From: Proteus hauseri ATCC 700826
Lineage (GTDB): Bacteria; Pseudomonadota; Gammaproteobacteria; Enterobacterales; Enterobacteriaceae
Length of the DNA: 34,242 nucleotides
Assembly (NCBI RefSeq): GCF_001654965.1
Contig: NZ_LXEV01000035.1
Location: forward strand, 1 to 34,242
Reading direction: 5' to 3'
The position numbers and the translations under genes were made by a program. Below, one piece after another: positions 18,435 through 28,601 of this stretch; within the stretch, counting starts at the first letter, position 1, and every line of letters begins with the position of its first letter. The notes under the pieces are model-generated. The model was not told the DNA's origin. It saw only the letters and a list, made by a program, of their open reading frames with translations, and made no database searches.

Positions 18435-19055
18435 TTACTTCCGCTCCTGTGTCAAAGTAGATAAAGAGTCAAGGCTCGCCATCGGTTCCATTGCAGTTCC
18501 TAATCTGCGTGCTTTTACCTGCTCATCAAGGCTATCTTCTTCAACTAAATGCAGGGCATCTGTTGGACAGACTTTGACACAAGCAGGGCCATCATCAGAG
18601 AAACTACATAAGTCACATTTCACAGCGATAGCGCGGACGCCTGCATTCCATGCAATAAATGGGTTTACTGTTGGTAAACTACCAGGGACATCAGCCAACA
18701 TCTCTTCAGGTACGTAATAATCAAAAACAGCCGGTAAATTAACGGGTTTACTGCCCGATGGTGTAATCGCACCAAATGGACAAACAAGACCACATAACTT
18801 ACAGCCAATACATAAACTCTCATTAAGAAAGATGGCATTATCTTCATGAGTGATGGCATTGACTGGGCACACGCGAGCACAAGGAGCATCCTCACAGTGC
18901 CGACAAAGCATCGGGGCTGTTTGATCCTCCACTTTAACCACTGTAAGACGCGGATGCGCCTGTAAACCCACAGCTTGGTGAACTTCCGAGCAAGCTGCCA
19001 TACAGGTGTTACACCCTATGCATCGTTGTGGCTCTGCAATTACAAAGCGATTCAT
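18435..19055 (-). CDS. hyfA: Hydrogenase-4 four-cluster ferredoxin subunit HyfA
   Basis: 206 residues from the ATG at 19055. That ATG lies nine bases after GGAGG, whereas the ATG at 19064 overlaps the ribosome site directly, and E. coli HyfA also begins Met-Asn-Arg-Phe. Sixteen cysteines form four 4Fe-4S clusters: 12/15/18/22, 51/54/59/63, 82/85/88/92 and 147/150/159/163, in the HycB/HydN pattern. It carries electrons from formate dehydrogenase to the HyfG arm. It is the first gene of the operon, behind a sigma-54-type promoter. Confidence 0.95.
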   Translation of the reverse strand: MNRFVIAEPQRCIGCNTCMAACSEVHQAVGLQAHPRLTVVKVEDQTAPMLCRHCEDAPCARVCPVNAITHEDNAIFLNESLCIGCKLCGLVCPFGAITPSGSKPVNLPAVFDYYVPEEMLADVPGSLPTVNPFIAWNAGVRAIAVKCDLCSFSDDGPACVKVCPTDALHLVEEDSLDEQVKARRLGTAMEPMASLDSLSTLTQERK

Positions 19056-19118
19056 TCGCCACATCCTCCAAGAAAAACATTTAACAGCAACGCTGTCGTC
19101 AATTTTTCTTTAAATAAA

Positions 19119-19133
19119 GCATTTTTCGTGCCA
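19119..19133 (-). promoter_or_regulatory. Sigma-54 (RpoN) promoter of the hyf operon
   Basis: On the minus strand the sequence is TGGCACG-AAAA-ATGC. It has the invariant GG and GC with the exact ten-base spacing and a single change from TGGCACGN4TTGC. It lies 64 bases upstream of the hyfA start. Sigma-54 promoters need an enhancer-binding activator; for formate hydrogenlyases this is FhlA or HyfR, neither of which is in the window. Confidence 0.87.
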
Positions 19134-19161
19134 AGAGAGGATTGAATTTATTTTTCATAAA

Positions 19162-19174
19162 AATCATATAATTA
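19162..19174 (+). promoter_or_regulatory. Possible IHF site between promoter and activator sites
   Basis: AATCATATAATTA matches the IHF consensus (WATCAANNNNTTR) with one change, in very AT-rich sequence. It lies between the sigma-54 element and the upstream repeats, where a DNA bend is commonly needed. The motif is weak, so AT richness alone could explain it. Confidence 0.35.
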
Positions 19175-19218
19175 TAAAAGTATAGATTTTCGTTATAAAT
19201 AAAAAGAATAACGATAAA

Positions 19219-19286
19219 TGACGAATCGACAGTTATGACGTTGACAGTGAGAAAAGATGTAAAACAGGATCGTCATTAAAAATGAC
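19219..19286. promoter_or_regulatory. Cluster of TGAC/GTCA repeats, candidate activator (FhlA/HyfR-type) sites
   Basis: Three related motifs lie 86-153 bases upstream of the sigma-54 element: TGACGAATCGACA (19219-19231), TGACGTTGACA (19236-19246) and the perfect inverted repeat GTCATT-AAA-AATGAC (19272-19286). The distance suits upstream activating sequences. The match to a known FhlA or HyfR site is not verified. Confidence 0.5.
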
Positions 19287-19338
19287 ACAAAGATGGCGTA
19301 ACTAAATGATAAAAACAGGTAAAAAAGAAGCGTAAAAC

Positions 19339-19375
19339 AAAAAACTGAATTATCTTTTAAATCTCAATAACTCAG
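19339..19375 (-). terminator. Terminator of the pirin-like gene
   Basis: On the minus strand CTGAGTTAT pairs with ATAATTCAG (nine pairs, one G-T) around a 13-base loop and is followed by six T. It lies 39 bases beyond the pirin stop and insulates the hyf control region. Confidence 0.75.
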
Positions 19376-19413
19376 CTCTGTTTAATTGTTTGATAAAAAA
19401 AATAAATAAGTAA

Positions 19414-20307
19414 TTACGGCATTAATGGTGATACTAATGGTTCTCTATTATCATTAATAACCTGACCAAAGCGTTCACTGCCTTTATTCCAATCAGCAAT
19501 TGCGTTTTGAATCTCTTCTTTGCTTCGGCCAACAAAATTCCACCACATTAGTATTTTCTCATTTAAAGGCTCACCGCCTAAAAAGAGGATCTGGCTATCG
19601 TTACTTAATTCTATGGTTAATGAACTATTTTGGGTTTCGATATAGGCTAATTCGTTGGCATTAAAAACTTCATTCCCTATTGTCATTTTTCCCGTTAAAA
19701 CAAAAAGACCATATTCAAATTTTTCTTTTAGCAGTAATGATATGCAAGTGGCTTTCTTTGCAGTTATTCCCATTCCAACCATTGGTAATAAGCAAAGTAC
19801 AGAGGAAGTATAGTGTTGATAATCACCAATTAATAACGTGAAGTTTGCATTATCAGATTGCCATTTAGGTAAATTAGGATAATGGTCAAATCGTGGCGGC
19901 ATATTTCTTTTGTCTTTAGGTAATACAATCCATAACTGCGCAAGATGAACTTCTTTTTTATCACCATAACTATCTTCTGAATGACTAATACCATGACCTG
20001 CTGTCATTAAATTAACTTGGTTAGGACGAATAACTTGCTGATAACCTAAACTATCGCGATGTAATATTTCTCCTTCTAGCATCCAAGTAAATGTTTGCAA
20101 ACCAATATGAGGATGTGGCGCGATAGCGAGCTTATCTACACTGCCATTAAAAACAGTTGGACCTAAATGATCAAGAAAACACCAAGGGCCAATCAAACGT
20201 TGCTTTTTATCTGGTAAGGCGCGATAGGTCTCAATTCCACCTACATCGCGAGTTTTAGAGATAATTCGTAATGGGGAATTTGCCGCATCTGAGAGTTGAT
20301 GTTTCAT
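19414..20307 (-). CDS. Pirin family protein (cupin fold)
   Basis: 297 residues with two cupin-like halves. The metal-binding residues are visible in the N-terminal half: P-H-P-H-I-G near 62-67, H-R-D near 83, and T-A-G-H-G-I-S-H-S-E near 102-111, as in the iron-binding site of pirins such as YhhW. Bacterial pirins include quercetin dioxygenases and proteins of unknown role. It is cytosolic, with no signal peptide. It is a single-gene unit with its own promoter (20380-20408) and terminator. The substrate is not predictable. Confidence 0.9.
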   Translation of the reverse strand: MKHQLSDAANSPLRIISKTRDVGGIETYRALPDKKQRLIGPWCFLDHLGPTVFNGSVDKLAIAPHPHIGLQTFTWMLEGEILHRDSLGYQQVIRPNQVNLMTAGHGISHSEDSYGDKKEVHLAQLWIVLPKDKRNMPPRFDHYPNLPKWQSDNANFTLLIGDYQHYTSSVLCLLPMVGMGITAKKATCISLLLKEKFEYGLFVLTGKMTIGNEVFNANELAYIETQNSSLTIELSNDSQILFLGGEPLNEKILMWWNFVGRSKEEIQNAIADWNKGSERFGQVINDNREPLVSPLMP

Positions 20308-20379
20308 TGTTCACCTACTTTTAAATTGAGAATTAAACAATTAAAAATGCATAGTCTTATCATTTTAGCTATTTATCTC

Positions 20380-20408
20380 AGTCTAGACGCTAAGCTTATT
20401 TCTCTCAA
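20380..20408 (-). promoter_or_regulatory. Putative sigma-70 promoter of the pirin gene
   Basis: On the minus strand TTGAGA (-35, 20403-20408) and TAGACT (-10, 20380-20385) are 17 bases apart, about 72 bases upstream of the start codon. Both hexamers are imperfect, as expected for a promoter that needs an activator. Confidence 0.45.
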
Positions 20409-20409
20409 T

Positions 20410-20426
20410 AAGGATAAATTATCCTT
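20410..20426. promoter_or_regulatory. Perfect 17-bp inverted repeat abutting the pirin promoter -35 element
   Basis: AAGGATAA-A-TTATCCTT is an 8-bp perfect inverted repeat with a one-base centre, one base upstream of the -35 hexamer. The position suits an activator. It is not followed by a T tract in a useful orientation, so it is unlikely to be a terminator. The regulator is unknown. Confidence 0.5.
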
Positions 20427-20429
20427 TTA

Positions 20430-20460
20430 ATAAAAAAATAAGCCTGAATATTCAGGCTTA
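20430..20460 (-). terminator. Terminator of the RpiB-like gene
   Basis: AAGCCTGA and TCAGGCTT form an 8-bp perfect stem around ATAT, extended by a T-A pair. On the minus strand it is followed by ATTTTTTTA. It lies 23 bases after the rpiB-like stop. Confidence 0.88.
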
Positions 20461-20482
20461 TAGTAAATTATTGAAGATTTTT

Positions 20483-20959
20483 TTAGTTTTTATAAATTTT
20501 CTTTTCAACTTCTTTCATTGTATTTAAACCACACTGCAAATCCTCAGGCGTTGCTTCAGTAAAACCTTCGGTAAAGGTTGCTGATAAATAAGCATCTACC
20601 ATCATTTTAGCTTTAAATGGTGTTATTAATAGTCCACCCATAGCAAGAATATTGCAGTTATTTATAACTTTACAAAAACGTGCACTTGTTACACTCTCAC
20701 AAACACCACAATAAACATTTTTATGTTTATTAGCACTTATACTTACACCCATGCCGGTTCCACAAAAAATAAAACCAATATACTCAGGATGTTCTGAGAT
20801 AATAGCCCCGACTTGATCACCTACATCACAATAACCTATAGGCCCAGACTCAGTAATATCTTTTATTGTGTAGTGTTGCGCTAATAGATGAGATTTAACT
20901 GCATCTTTAAGATCATAACCTGATGGGTCGGCGCCCATAATAATGGTTTTCTTTTCCAT
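20483..20959 (-). CDS. RpiB/LacA/LacB family sugar-phosphate isomerase with altered active site
   Basis: 158 residues with the family's Rossmann-like fold and the F-C-G-T-G-M-G-V-S-I-S-A-N-K loop, which includes the catalytic Cys66. Compared with E. coli RpiB, Asp9 is kept (Asp11 here), but His10 is Pro12 and His99 is Ile99 (context V-I-N-N-C-N-I-L-A-M-G). Those two His residues help open the furanose ring in ribose-5-phosphate isomerase B. The protein could act on a substrate that is not cyclic, on another sugar phosphate, or have lost activity. A strong ribosome site (AGGAGGT) precedes the ATG. It is a single-gene unit with a long AT-rich upstream region and no sugar transporter or kinase beside it. 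Confidence 0.85.
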   Translation of the reverse strand: MEKKTIIMGADPSGYDLKDAVKSHLLAQHYTIKDITESGPIGYCDVGDQVGAIISEHPEYIGFIFCGTGMGVSISANKHKNVYCGVCESVTSARFCKVINNCNILAMGGLLITPFKAKMMVDAYLSATFTEGFTEATPEDLQCGLNTMKEVEKKIYKN

Positions 20960-21620
20960 ATAACCTCCTAAATTAATTTAAGAATTACTGGTAAAAAACC
21001 TAATCAGTTGATAATTAAGAACTAATAAGTTTTTTATTGATAAAATCATTAAAGAGAATACTTAAAGTATAGATCATATATCTATATTAGGTTTATCAAA
21101 TTGAATTTAATTAAAAGAATGGCTTATATTATGATATGGAATCTAATTCCATAATAAGATGCATTATCACTAAATCATAACTGAATAAATGACAATAAAG
21201 ATGATAATTCGGTGGTAAATAAGAGTAAAAAAATAAAAGAGATATTTCAGAGTAAATAATTATATTGGAAGTGGTTTCCCTAGTACAACAAAATATAAAA
21301 TAAATATCAATAATATTACAGGATTACAGTTTTTATCTATACTCCATAAATATCTCTTAAAGGAAATCAAAATAACTTATAAAATAAATATTGCTGTGGG
21401 TTATCTTTACCAAAACAACCTACCACTACATTCTAAAAAAATGGTTATTTTTTGCCAATTCCAATTGAGCATCGTTCATTCTATTTTGGCATTAAGTGGA
21501 AATAAATCAGAGATATTTGACTGATGAATAATAACATAAAAAATAATATGGCGCAGTAATACAAATCACTCAATATTTTAGAAAGAAAAATCGTTTATTA
21601 CATCAATAAATATGATTTTA
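20960..21620. other. Long AT-rich intergenic region upstream of the RpiB-like gene
   Basis: About 660 bases with no credible gene on either strand. The only clear structure is an inverted repeat at 21135-21153 (TATGGAA/TTCCATA around five bases), 176 bases upstream of the RpiB-like start, which could be an operator. The size of the region suggests complex control or a lost gene. Confidence 0.5.
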
Positions 21621-21660
21621 AAAATAAAAAAACCGCAAATATTGATTTCTTATTTGCGGT
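21621..21660 (-). terminator. Terminator of efp
   Basis: ACCGCAAAT and ATTTGCGGT form a 9-bp perfect stem around an 11-base loop. On the minus strand it is followed by a seven-T run and more T-rich sequence, about 50 bases after the efp stop. Confidence 0.9.
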
Positions 21661-21709
21661 AATTTATTTATCGCGCATCATGCTTGCGCTGAGTAGAATA
21701 ATCAGCCGA

Positions 21710-22276
21710 TTATTTTACGCGTGATACATATTCGCCTGAACGAGTATCAACTTTAATCACTTCACCGATTTGTACAAACAGTGGCACTTTAACCACAGCA
21801 CCAGTGCTTAAGGTTGCTGGTTTACCACCTGTACCTGCGGTGTCGCCTTTCAGACCTGGATCTGTGTCAACGATTTCTAACTCAACAAAGTTTGGTGGAG
21901 TAACAGAAATTGGGCGATTATCCCACAGTGTTACGATACACTCTGCTTGGTCGATCAGCCATTTGGCATTGTCGCCAACGGCTTTTTCGTCTGCGGCTAA
22001 CTGCTCGAAAGTTTCGTTATTCATGAAATGCCAGAACTCACCATCGTTGTACAGGTAAGTTAAGTTGATATCCATGACATCAGCACCATCAGCAGAATCA
22101 GTAGATTTAAATGTTTTTTCCAGTAATTTATTAGAGATCAGTTTGCGCAGACGCACACGAGCAAATGCCTGACCTTTACCTGGTTTAACAAATTCACATT
22201 CAGTAATGACGGCTGGCTCGCCATCTAACATGATTTTAAGACCTGAACGAAAATCGTTGGTATTATAAGAAGCCAT
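21710..22276 (-). CDS. efp: Translation elongation factor P
   Basis: 188 residues, the standard length, with three beta-barrel domains. It rescues ribosomes stalled at polyproline stretches. The modified lysine is Lys34 in the loop K-P-G-K-G-Q-A-F, flanked exactly as in enteric EF-P that receives (R)-beta-lysine from EpmA. Its partner epmB is divergent and 44 bases away. GAGGAT gives a good ribosome site. No oddities. Confidence 0.98.
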   Translation of the reverse strand: MASYNTNDFRSGLKIMLDGEPAVITECEFVKPGKGQAFARVRLRKLISNKLLEKTFKSTDSADGADVMDINLTYLYNDGEFWHFMNNETFEQLAADEKAVGDNAKWLIDQAECIVTLWDNRPISVTPPNFVELEIVDTDPGLKGDTAGTGGKPATLSTGAVVKVPLFVQIGEVIKVDTRSGEYVSRVK

Positions 22277-22320
22277 GAATATCCTCTAACTTTTTTAATT
22301 TAAAATGGCATAGCCAAAAA

Positions 22321-23349
22321 ATGGCACACATTGTAACTCATAATCACCCCACCAGAGAAGTCTGGTTAACACAACTCGCGCAGGCAATCAGTGATCCTGT
22401 TGAATTACTCCAACTTTTAGCGTTGGAGCATCACGATGAGCTCCAAAAAGGCGCTCAAGCGCGACGGCTTTTTCCTTTACGGGTTCCCCGTGAATTCGTT
22501 GCACGCATGAAAAAAGGCGATCCTAACGATCCATTACTTTTACAAGTATTAACTGCAAATGCTGAATTTACCCTAACACCGGGATTTTCTACAGATCCGT
22601 TAGATGAGCAACAAAATGCGCTGCCGGGTTTATTACATAAATATCAGAATCGTGCATTGCTTCTGGTCAAAGGTGGTTGCGCTGTCAATTGCCGTTACTG
22701 TTTTCGACGCCATTTTCCTTATGAAGATAACAAAGGAAACAAAGCAAACTGGCAAAAGGCAATAGAGTATATCAAAAATAACGTAAAACTCGATGAAATC
22801 ATCTTCTCTGGAGGCGACCCTCTGATGGCAAAAGATGACGAGTTAGATTGGTTGATTTCACAATTAGAAGCGATACCGCATATAAAACGCTTACGCATTC
22901 ATTCTCGTTTACCTGTAGTGATCCCCGCTCGCATCACTCAAACATTATGCGATAGATTGCAGCGCTCACGATTACAAGCATTAATGGTACTGCATATTAA
23001 TCATGCCAATGAAATTGACGATGCATTAAGAGAGGCCTGTTTAAAACTAAAACATGCCAATGTGACATTATTAAATCAAGGCGTTTTATTGCGAGGTATT
23101 AACGATAATGCGCATACTCTTGCCGATTTAAGCCGTGCATTATTTGATGCAGGTGTGATGCCTTATTATCTTCATGTTTTAGATAAAGTGCAGGGTGCGG
23201 CTCATTTTATGGTATCTGATATAGAAGCCAGAGAAATTATCAAAACATTAATGAGCTTAGTTTCAGGTTATATGGTTCCAAAATTAACACGTGAAATTGG
23301 CGGAGAACCAAGTAAAACATTATTAGACTTAGGCTTGCGTCAGCAATAA
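22321..23349 (+). CDS. epmB: EF-P (R)-beta-lysine pathway lysine 2,3-aminomutase EpmB
   Basis: 342 residues, a radical SAM enzyme that converts lysine to beta-lysine for attachment to Lys34 of EF-P. The iron-sulfur motif is Cys120-X3-Cys124-X2-Cys127 (G-C-A-V-N-C-R-Y-C-F-R-R). S-G-G-D-P-L near residue 161 belongs to the SAM-binding site. The C-terminal G-G-E-P-S-K-T is typical of EpmB. The N-terminus (Met-Ala-His-Ile-Val-Thr) matches E. coli EpmB, supporting this start although no clear ribosome site precedes it. Transcribed away from efp. Confidence 0.97.
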   Translation: MAHIVTHNHPTREVWLTQLAQAISDPVELLQLLALEHHDELQKGAQARRLFPLRVPREFVARMKKGDPNDPLLLQVLTANAEFTLTPGFSTDPLDEQQNALPGLLHKYQNRALLLVKGGCAVNCRYCFRRHFPYEDNKGNKANWQKAIEYIKNNVKLDEIIFSGGDPLMAKDDELDWLISQLEAIPHIKRLRIHSRLPVVIPARITQTLCDRLQRSRLQALMVLHINHANEIDDALREACLKLKHANVTLLNQGVLLRGINDNAHTLADLSRALFDAGVMPYYLHVLDKVQGAAHFMVSDIEAREIIKTLMSLVSGYMVPKLTREIGGEPSKTLLDLGLRQQ

Positions 23350-23377
23350 CTTTTGCCATTAAATCATCATGAAAACA

Positions 23378-23414
23378 AAAAAGCTGTAGTTCAGTTTAGT
23401 GACTACAGCTTTTT
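23378..23414. terminator. Bidirectional terminator between epmB and yjeI
   Basis: A 13-bp stem (AAAAAGCTGTAGT with ACTACAGCTTTTT) has T runs on both strands. It lies between the convergent ends of epmB (+) and yjeI (-). Confidence 0.92.
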
Positions 23415-23451
23415 ATTATCTATTAGCAAATACACAATTTGTTTATGCCGA

Positions 23452-23796
23452 TTACTGGCATTTATAAACTTGTCCACTCATCTTGCTATCTAATGGTGCA
23501 AAACTATCAACAATACTTCCTGCGCCAGTACCGACGTTAAAAATAACATTACCGCCCATTTGAGCAGCTTTGTTACGTAAATCGTTAGCAGCACCACGCA
23601 GTGATTGGCTTTCAGAGCGGGAACCCGATAACCAGTTATTTTGAACACCGGTAACAGTTCCTAATAACTGGCATTCACTGCCTGGCTGCGTATCAGTGAT
23701 TTGTACCTGTGAGCCCGCAGTGGTCAACGTAGTTGTCGCAGAACACCCTGCTAACAATAAAGCGGCAGCGGCTCCCAATAACAATTTAATTCGCAT
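23452..23796 (-). CDS. yjeI: DUF4156 family lipoprotein (YjeI)
   Basis: 114 residues. A lipoprotein signal peptide ends in the lipobox L-A-G-C with Cys18 as the lipidated residue, followed by Ser, which favours the outer membrane. The mature part has two further Cys residues (near 42 and 113) that may form a disulfide. A Q-x-x-G-G-N-V-I-F-N segment near residue 79 is typical of YjeI-like DUF4156 proteins. Function is unknown. It lies near groEL and epmB as in E. coli. Confidence 0.88.
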   Translation of the reverse strand: MRIKLLLGAAAALLLAGCSATTTLTTAGSQVQITDTQPGSECQLLGTVTGVQNNWLSGSRSESQSLRGAANDLRNKAAQMGGNVIFNVGTGAGSIVDSFAPLDSKMSGQVYKCQ

Positions 23797-24066
23797 GATT
23801 CCCTCATTTATTTGAGTGTCAGTTCAGTAATGACAACAATATACCTTGTCATCCCTCTAATGCGCAAAAATAAATCACCATCTCACTTTAGTCAGCAGTC
23901 TAAATAAAATATTTTCGCTTTAAGCTTATTTTAACTTACAGATTCAGCTTTGAGATAGACAAAGCAGTATTGTGGCTATTCTACACCGCTTTCATACTTT
24001 TAAAATGCTTTGATAGATTATCAACCTATACAGTGCGAGTATGAGCACATTATTTGTGTATTTGAT
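23797..24066. other. Intergenic region between yjeI and the antiporter gene
   Basis: No plausible coding frame was found. It must hold the yjeI promoter, but no -10/-35 pair stands out. The right end is the antiporter terminator. Confidence 0.4.
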
Positions 24067-24104
24067 AAAAACCTTCAGATAATTTTTCATTCTCTGAAGG
24101 TTTT
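24067..24104 (-). terminator. Terminator of the Na+/H+ antiporter gene
   Basis: A 12-bp perfect stem (AAAACCTTCAGA with TCTGAAGGTTTT) around a 14-base loop lies ten bases beyond the stop codon, with T on both flanks. Confidence 0.88.
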
Positions 24105-24113
24105 ATAGGATCC

Positions 24114-25745
24114 TTAATTTAAATGATGATTTAATGCTTCTTCTTTTAAATCGAGCTCATGACGTAAGCGATGATAAATATGCTCATTAATATGTCTCGA
24201 TTTACGCAATTGCTGTAATGCATCTCGCTCTGTTTTTAACGCGCTACGTGATAATTGGCGTTCCATACTAAACAACCTTTTGAGATCAAGCGCACCAACT
24301 TGTGCATCGTCTTCGTTATCAAGACGACGATTATAAATCTCGAGTAAGTGTGTGCCTGCTTCGATACGCAGTGACATCTCATCAAGATCTTCACAAGGCT
24401 GATTCATCAGTTCGTTAATATGTGCTATCGCCGCTTCATTTAAGGCTAAACGAGTGCGAATTTCATCATCTTCATAAGGTAAATCTTCTGATAATCCTTT
24501 GGTCAGTATAGGTAACGCGAAAGTAGCTATCAATAACGAACAAAGAATAACACCCATCGCTATAAAAATAGCGAGTTGTCGGTTTGGAAAAGGCGAACCA
24601 TCAGACATCAATAGTGGTAATGTTAAAATACCCGCTAAGGTGATAGCACCTCTTACGCCTGCCGTTGCCATTACTGCCATTAAACGAATATGATGACGCG
24701 ATAAACGTTTTTCTGGATTACGGAAGACGGTTAACGACATTGAAATCCACACCCATGAAAAACGCAGAACCGCAAGTCCAATGGTAATAATGACAACATA
24801 ACCTAAAACACCCCAAGGGCTTGTAGAACCTGCTGATGCGGTCACTTCAGGTAAAGAACGCCACATACCTGGCAATTGCTCACCCAATAAAATAAAAATC
24901 ATACCATTTAATGAGACTTGAACTGTATCCCATACCGCTTTACTTTGCATTCGTGTTGCGGCTTGCATACGCCCGACAATTTTTTCGTAGTGCATTGCAA
25001 TACCTGCAACCACCGCCGCTAAAATGCCTGATACATGAAAATGTTCAGCAACTAAATAAGCAAAAAATGGCATTAATAAACTAATTAAGATCTGAATAGC
25101 CGGATCTTCACCAGTGCGTCTAACTAAAAACTGATTTAGTCGCCCGATTAAGCCAGCAACGATAAGGCCAATCACCACACCACCAAGAGCAACTAATAAA
25201 AATTGCCCCGCAGCAGAAACAATAGAAAATGAACCTGTAAGTGCGGCAGCCACAGCAAAACTAAAACAAACTAAGCCTGTGGCATCATTAAGTAGCGACT
25301 CGCCTTCTAAAATATGTGTCATACGTGAAGGTAGTGGCGAATTGACAGTCATGGCAGAAACCGAAACCGGATCGGTAGGTGACAAAATTGCCGCTAATGC
25401 AAAGGCTACTGCTAATGAAATAGAAGGAATAAGCCAATGAATAAAAAAGCCCATACCAATAACAGTGACCACAACTAAACCAATTGCCAGAGACATTATC
25501 GGTTTAATTTCTTGAAATAGCGCTTCTTTAGGAATTCGCCATCCATCTAGAAATAGTAAAGGCGGAATAAACAAAAGCAAGAAGAGGTGAGGATCAAAAG
25601 CAACCTCAAAACCGAAAATAGAAAGACAGGCACCTAAGGCTATCTGAATGATAGGTAAAGGAATTTTTTCTGATAATAATCGAGAGATAAACACACTCAC
25701 GATTACAGCGAATAAGAAAATCAGCACAATGGCGACAACAGACAT
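24114..25745 (-). CDS. CPA1 family Na+/H+ antiporter (NhaP/YjcE-like)
   Basis: 543 residues. About twelve helices fill residues 1-400, followed by a ~130-residue charged cytoplasmic tail rich in Glu, Arg and Leu that looks helical. The signature ion-binding segments are present: L-S-P-T-D-P-V-S-V near residue 126 and L-N-D-A-T-G-L-V near 153. It should exchange Na+ (or K+) for H+ across the inner membrane for pH and salt control. It is similar in layout and length to E. coli YjcE but sits between yjeI and groL. Single-gene unit with its own terminator. Confidence 0.9.
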   Translation of the reverse strand: MSVVAIVLIFLFAVIVSVFISRLLSEKIPLPIIQIALGACLSIFGFEVAFDPHLFLLLFIPPLLFLDGWRIPKEALFQEIKPIMSLAIGLVVVTVIGMGFFIHWLIPSISLAVAFALAAILSPTDPVSVSAMTVNSPLPSRMTHILEGESLLNDATGLVCFSFAVAAALTGSFSIVSAAGQFLLVALGGVVIGLIVAGLIGRLNQFLVRRTGEDPAIQILISLLMPFFAYLVAEHFHVSGILAAVVAGIAMHYEKIVGRMQAATRMQSKAVWDTVQVSLNGMIFILLGEQLPGMWRSLPEVTASAGSTSPWGVLGYVVIITIGLAVLRFSWVWISMSLTVFRNPEKRLSRHHIRLMAVMATAGVRGAITLAGILTLPLLMSDGSPFPNRQLAIFIAMGVILCSLLIATFALPILTKGLSEDLPYEDDEIRTRLALNEAAIAHINELMNQPCEDLDEMSLRIEAGTHLLEIYNRRLDNEDDAQVGALDLKRLFSMERQLSRSALKTERDALQQLRKSRHINEHIYHRLRHELDLKEEALNHHLN

Positions 25746-25881
25746 AGTGAATACCCCAATTTATATAATATTTTATATCGGGTGCAGTAAAAACGATCTG
25801 TGATCTAGTTGTAAAGAAATAAGTTGTATCTAATTATATAAAAAATCAATTATCTGATAATTCTGAAGTAAAACAGCATAA

Positions 25882-25909
25882 AAAAACCCGAGCCTAAGCT
25901 CGGGTTTTT
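25882..25909 (-). terminator. Terminator of groSL
   Basis: A 12-bp perfect stem (AAAAACCCGAGC with GCTCGGGTTTTT), a CTAA loop and a T run lie 24 bases beyond the groL stop. The stem is symmetrical and probably works in both directions. Confidence 0.95.
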
Positions 25910-25932
25910 GGTAAAACAGCGGGGATGATGAA

Positions 25933-27606
<1,674 letters not shown>

Positions 27607-27631
27607 TTAAGAAGATCTTAAAAGAGAAAAA

Positions 27632-28054
<423 letters not shown>

Positions 28055-28094
28055 TCAAATTTTCCCCTTTTTAGTCGATTATGCTTTAAGTCAA

Positions 28095-28601
28095 CTATTT
28101 TTTGTCAGAATAATGGTCGTTATCCTGATGATCAGCCTTATTATTCAGTTGGTTACTAGGACTATCTTCTTTACGCTGAAATTCCCCCTCAAAGGTACTT
28201 CCTCCCTGACCTGAAGAAAATCCACTTTGCCCACTTCCTGGCGTATAAATTCTAAACCGCGAAATCAATTTAGTCACTAATAGCGCTTGAAGTGGTGGGA
28301 GTAATAACAGTAAGCCAAGAAAGTCAGTAAAGAAGCCAGGGATCAACAATAAAATACCCGCTAAAACCAACGAAACACTTTTTACCATTTCAGCAGCAGG
28401 CACTTCACCCATTGCTAATTTTTGTTGCATAGAGGCAATATTTTTTACGCCTTGGTTTTTAACCAACGAGATACCGACACAAGACGTCAGTACCACAAGG
28501 AATAAGGTTGTGAGTACGCCTATAGATGAAGCGACATGTACAAAAATCACCGCTTCTATATAAATAAGAAGACAAATAACAATCAATGGGAGCCAACGCA
28601 C
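28095..28601 (-). CDS. fxsA: FxsA family inner membrane protein
   Basis: 168 residues. Membrane helices lie at about residues 4-20, 25-43 and 75-110, joined by a loop with K-N-Q-G. The tail after residue 125 is polar and disordered (Gly, Ser, Gln, Asp). E. coli FxsA overproduction blocks F-plasmid exclusion of phage T7; the native role is unclear. It lies between aspA and groS as in E. coli, but yjeH, which separates them there, is absent. It reads toward groS with no obvious terminator. Confidence 0.92.
   Translation of the reverse strand: MRWLPLIVICLLIYIEAVIFVHVASSIGVLTTLFLVVLTSCVGISLVKNQGVKNIASMQQKLAMGEVPAAEMVKSVSLVLAGILLLIPGFFTDFLGLLLLLPPLQALLVTKLISRFRIYTPGSGQSGFSSGQGGSTFEGEFQRKEDSPSNQLNNKADHQDNDHYSDKK

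Noticed and set aside
21441..21524. 27-codon frame in the AT-rich region upstream of the RpiB-like gene
   Set aside because: It has no ribosome site, an unremarkable composition and no neighbouring signal.
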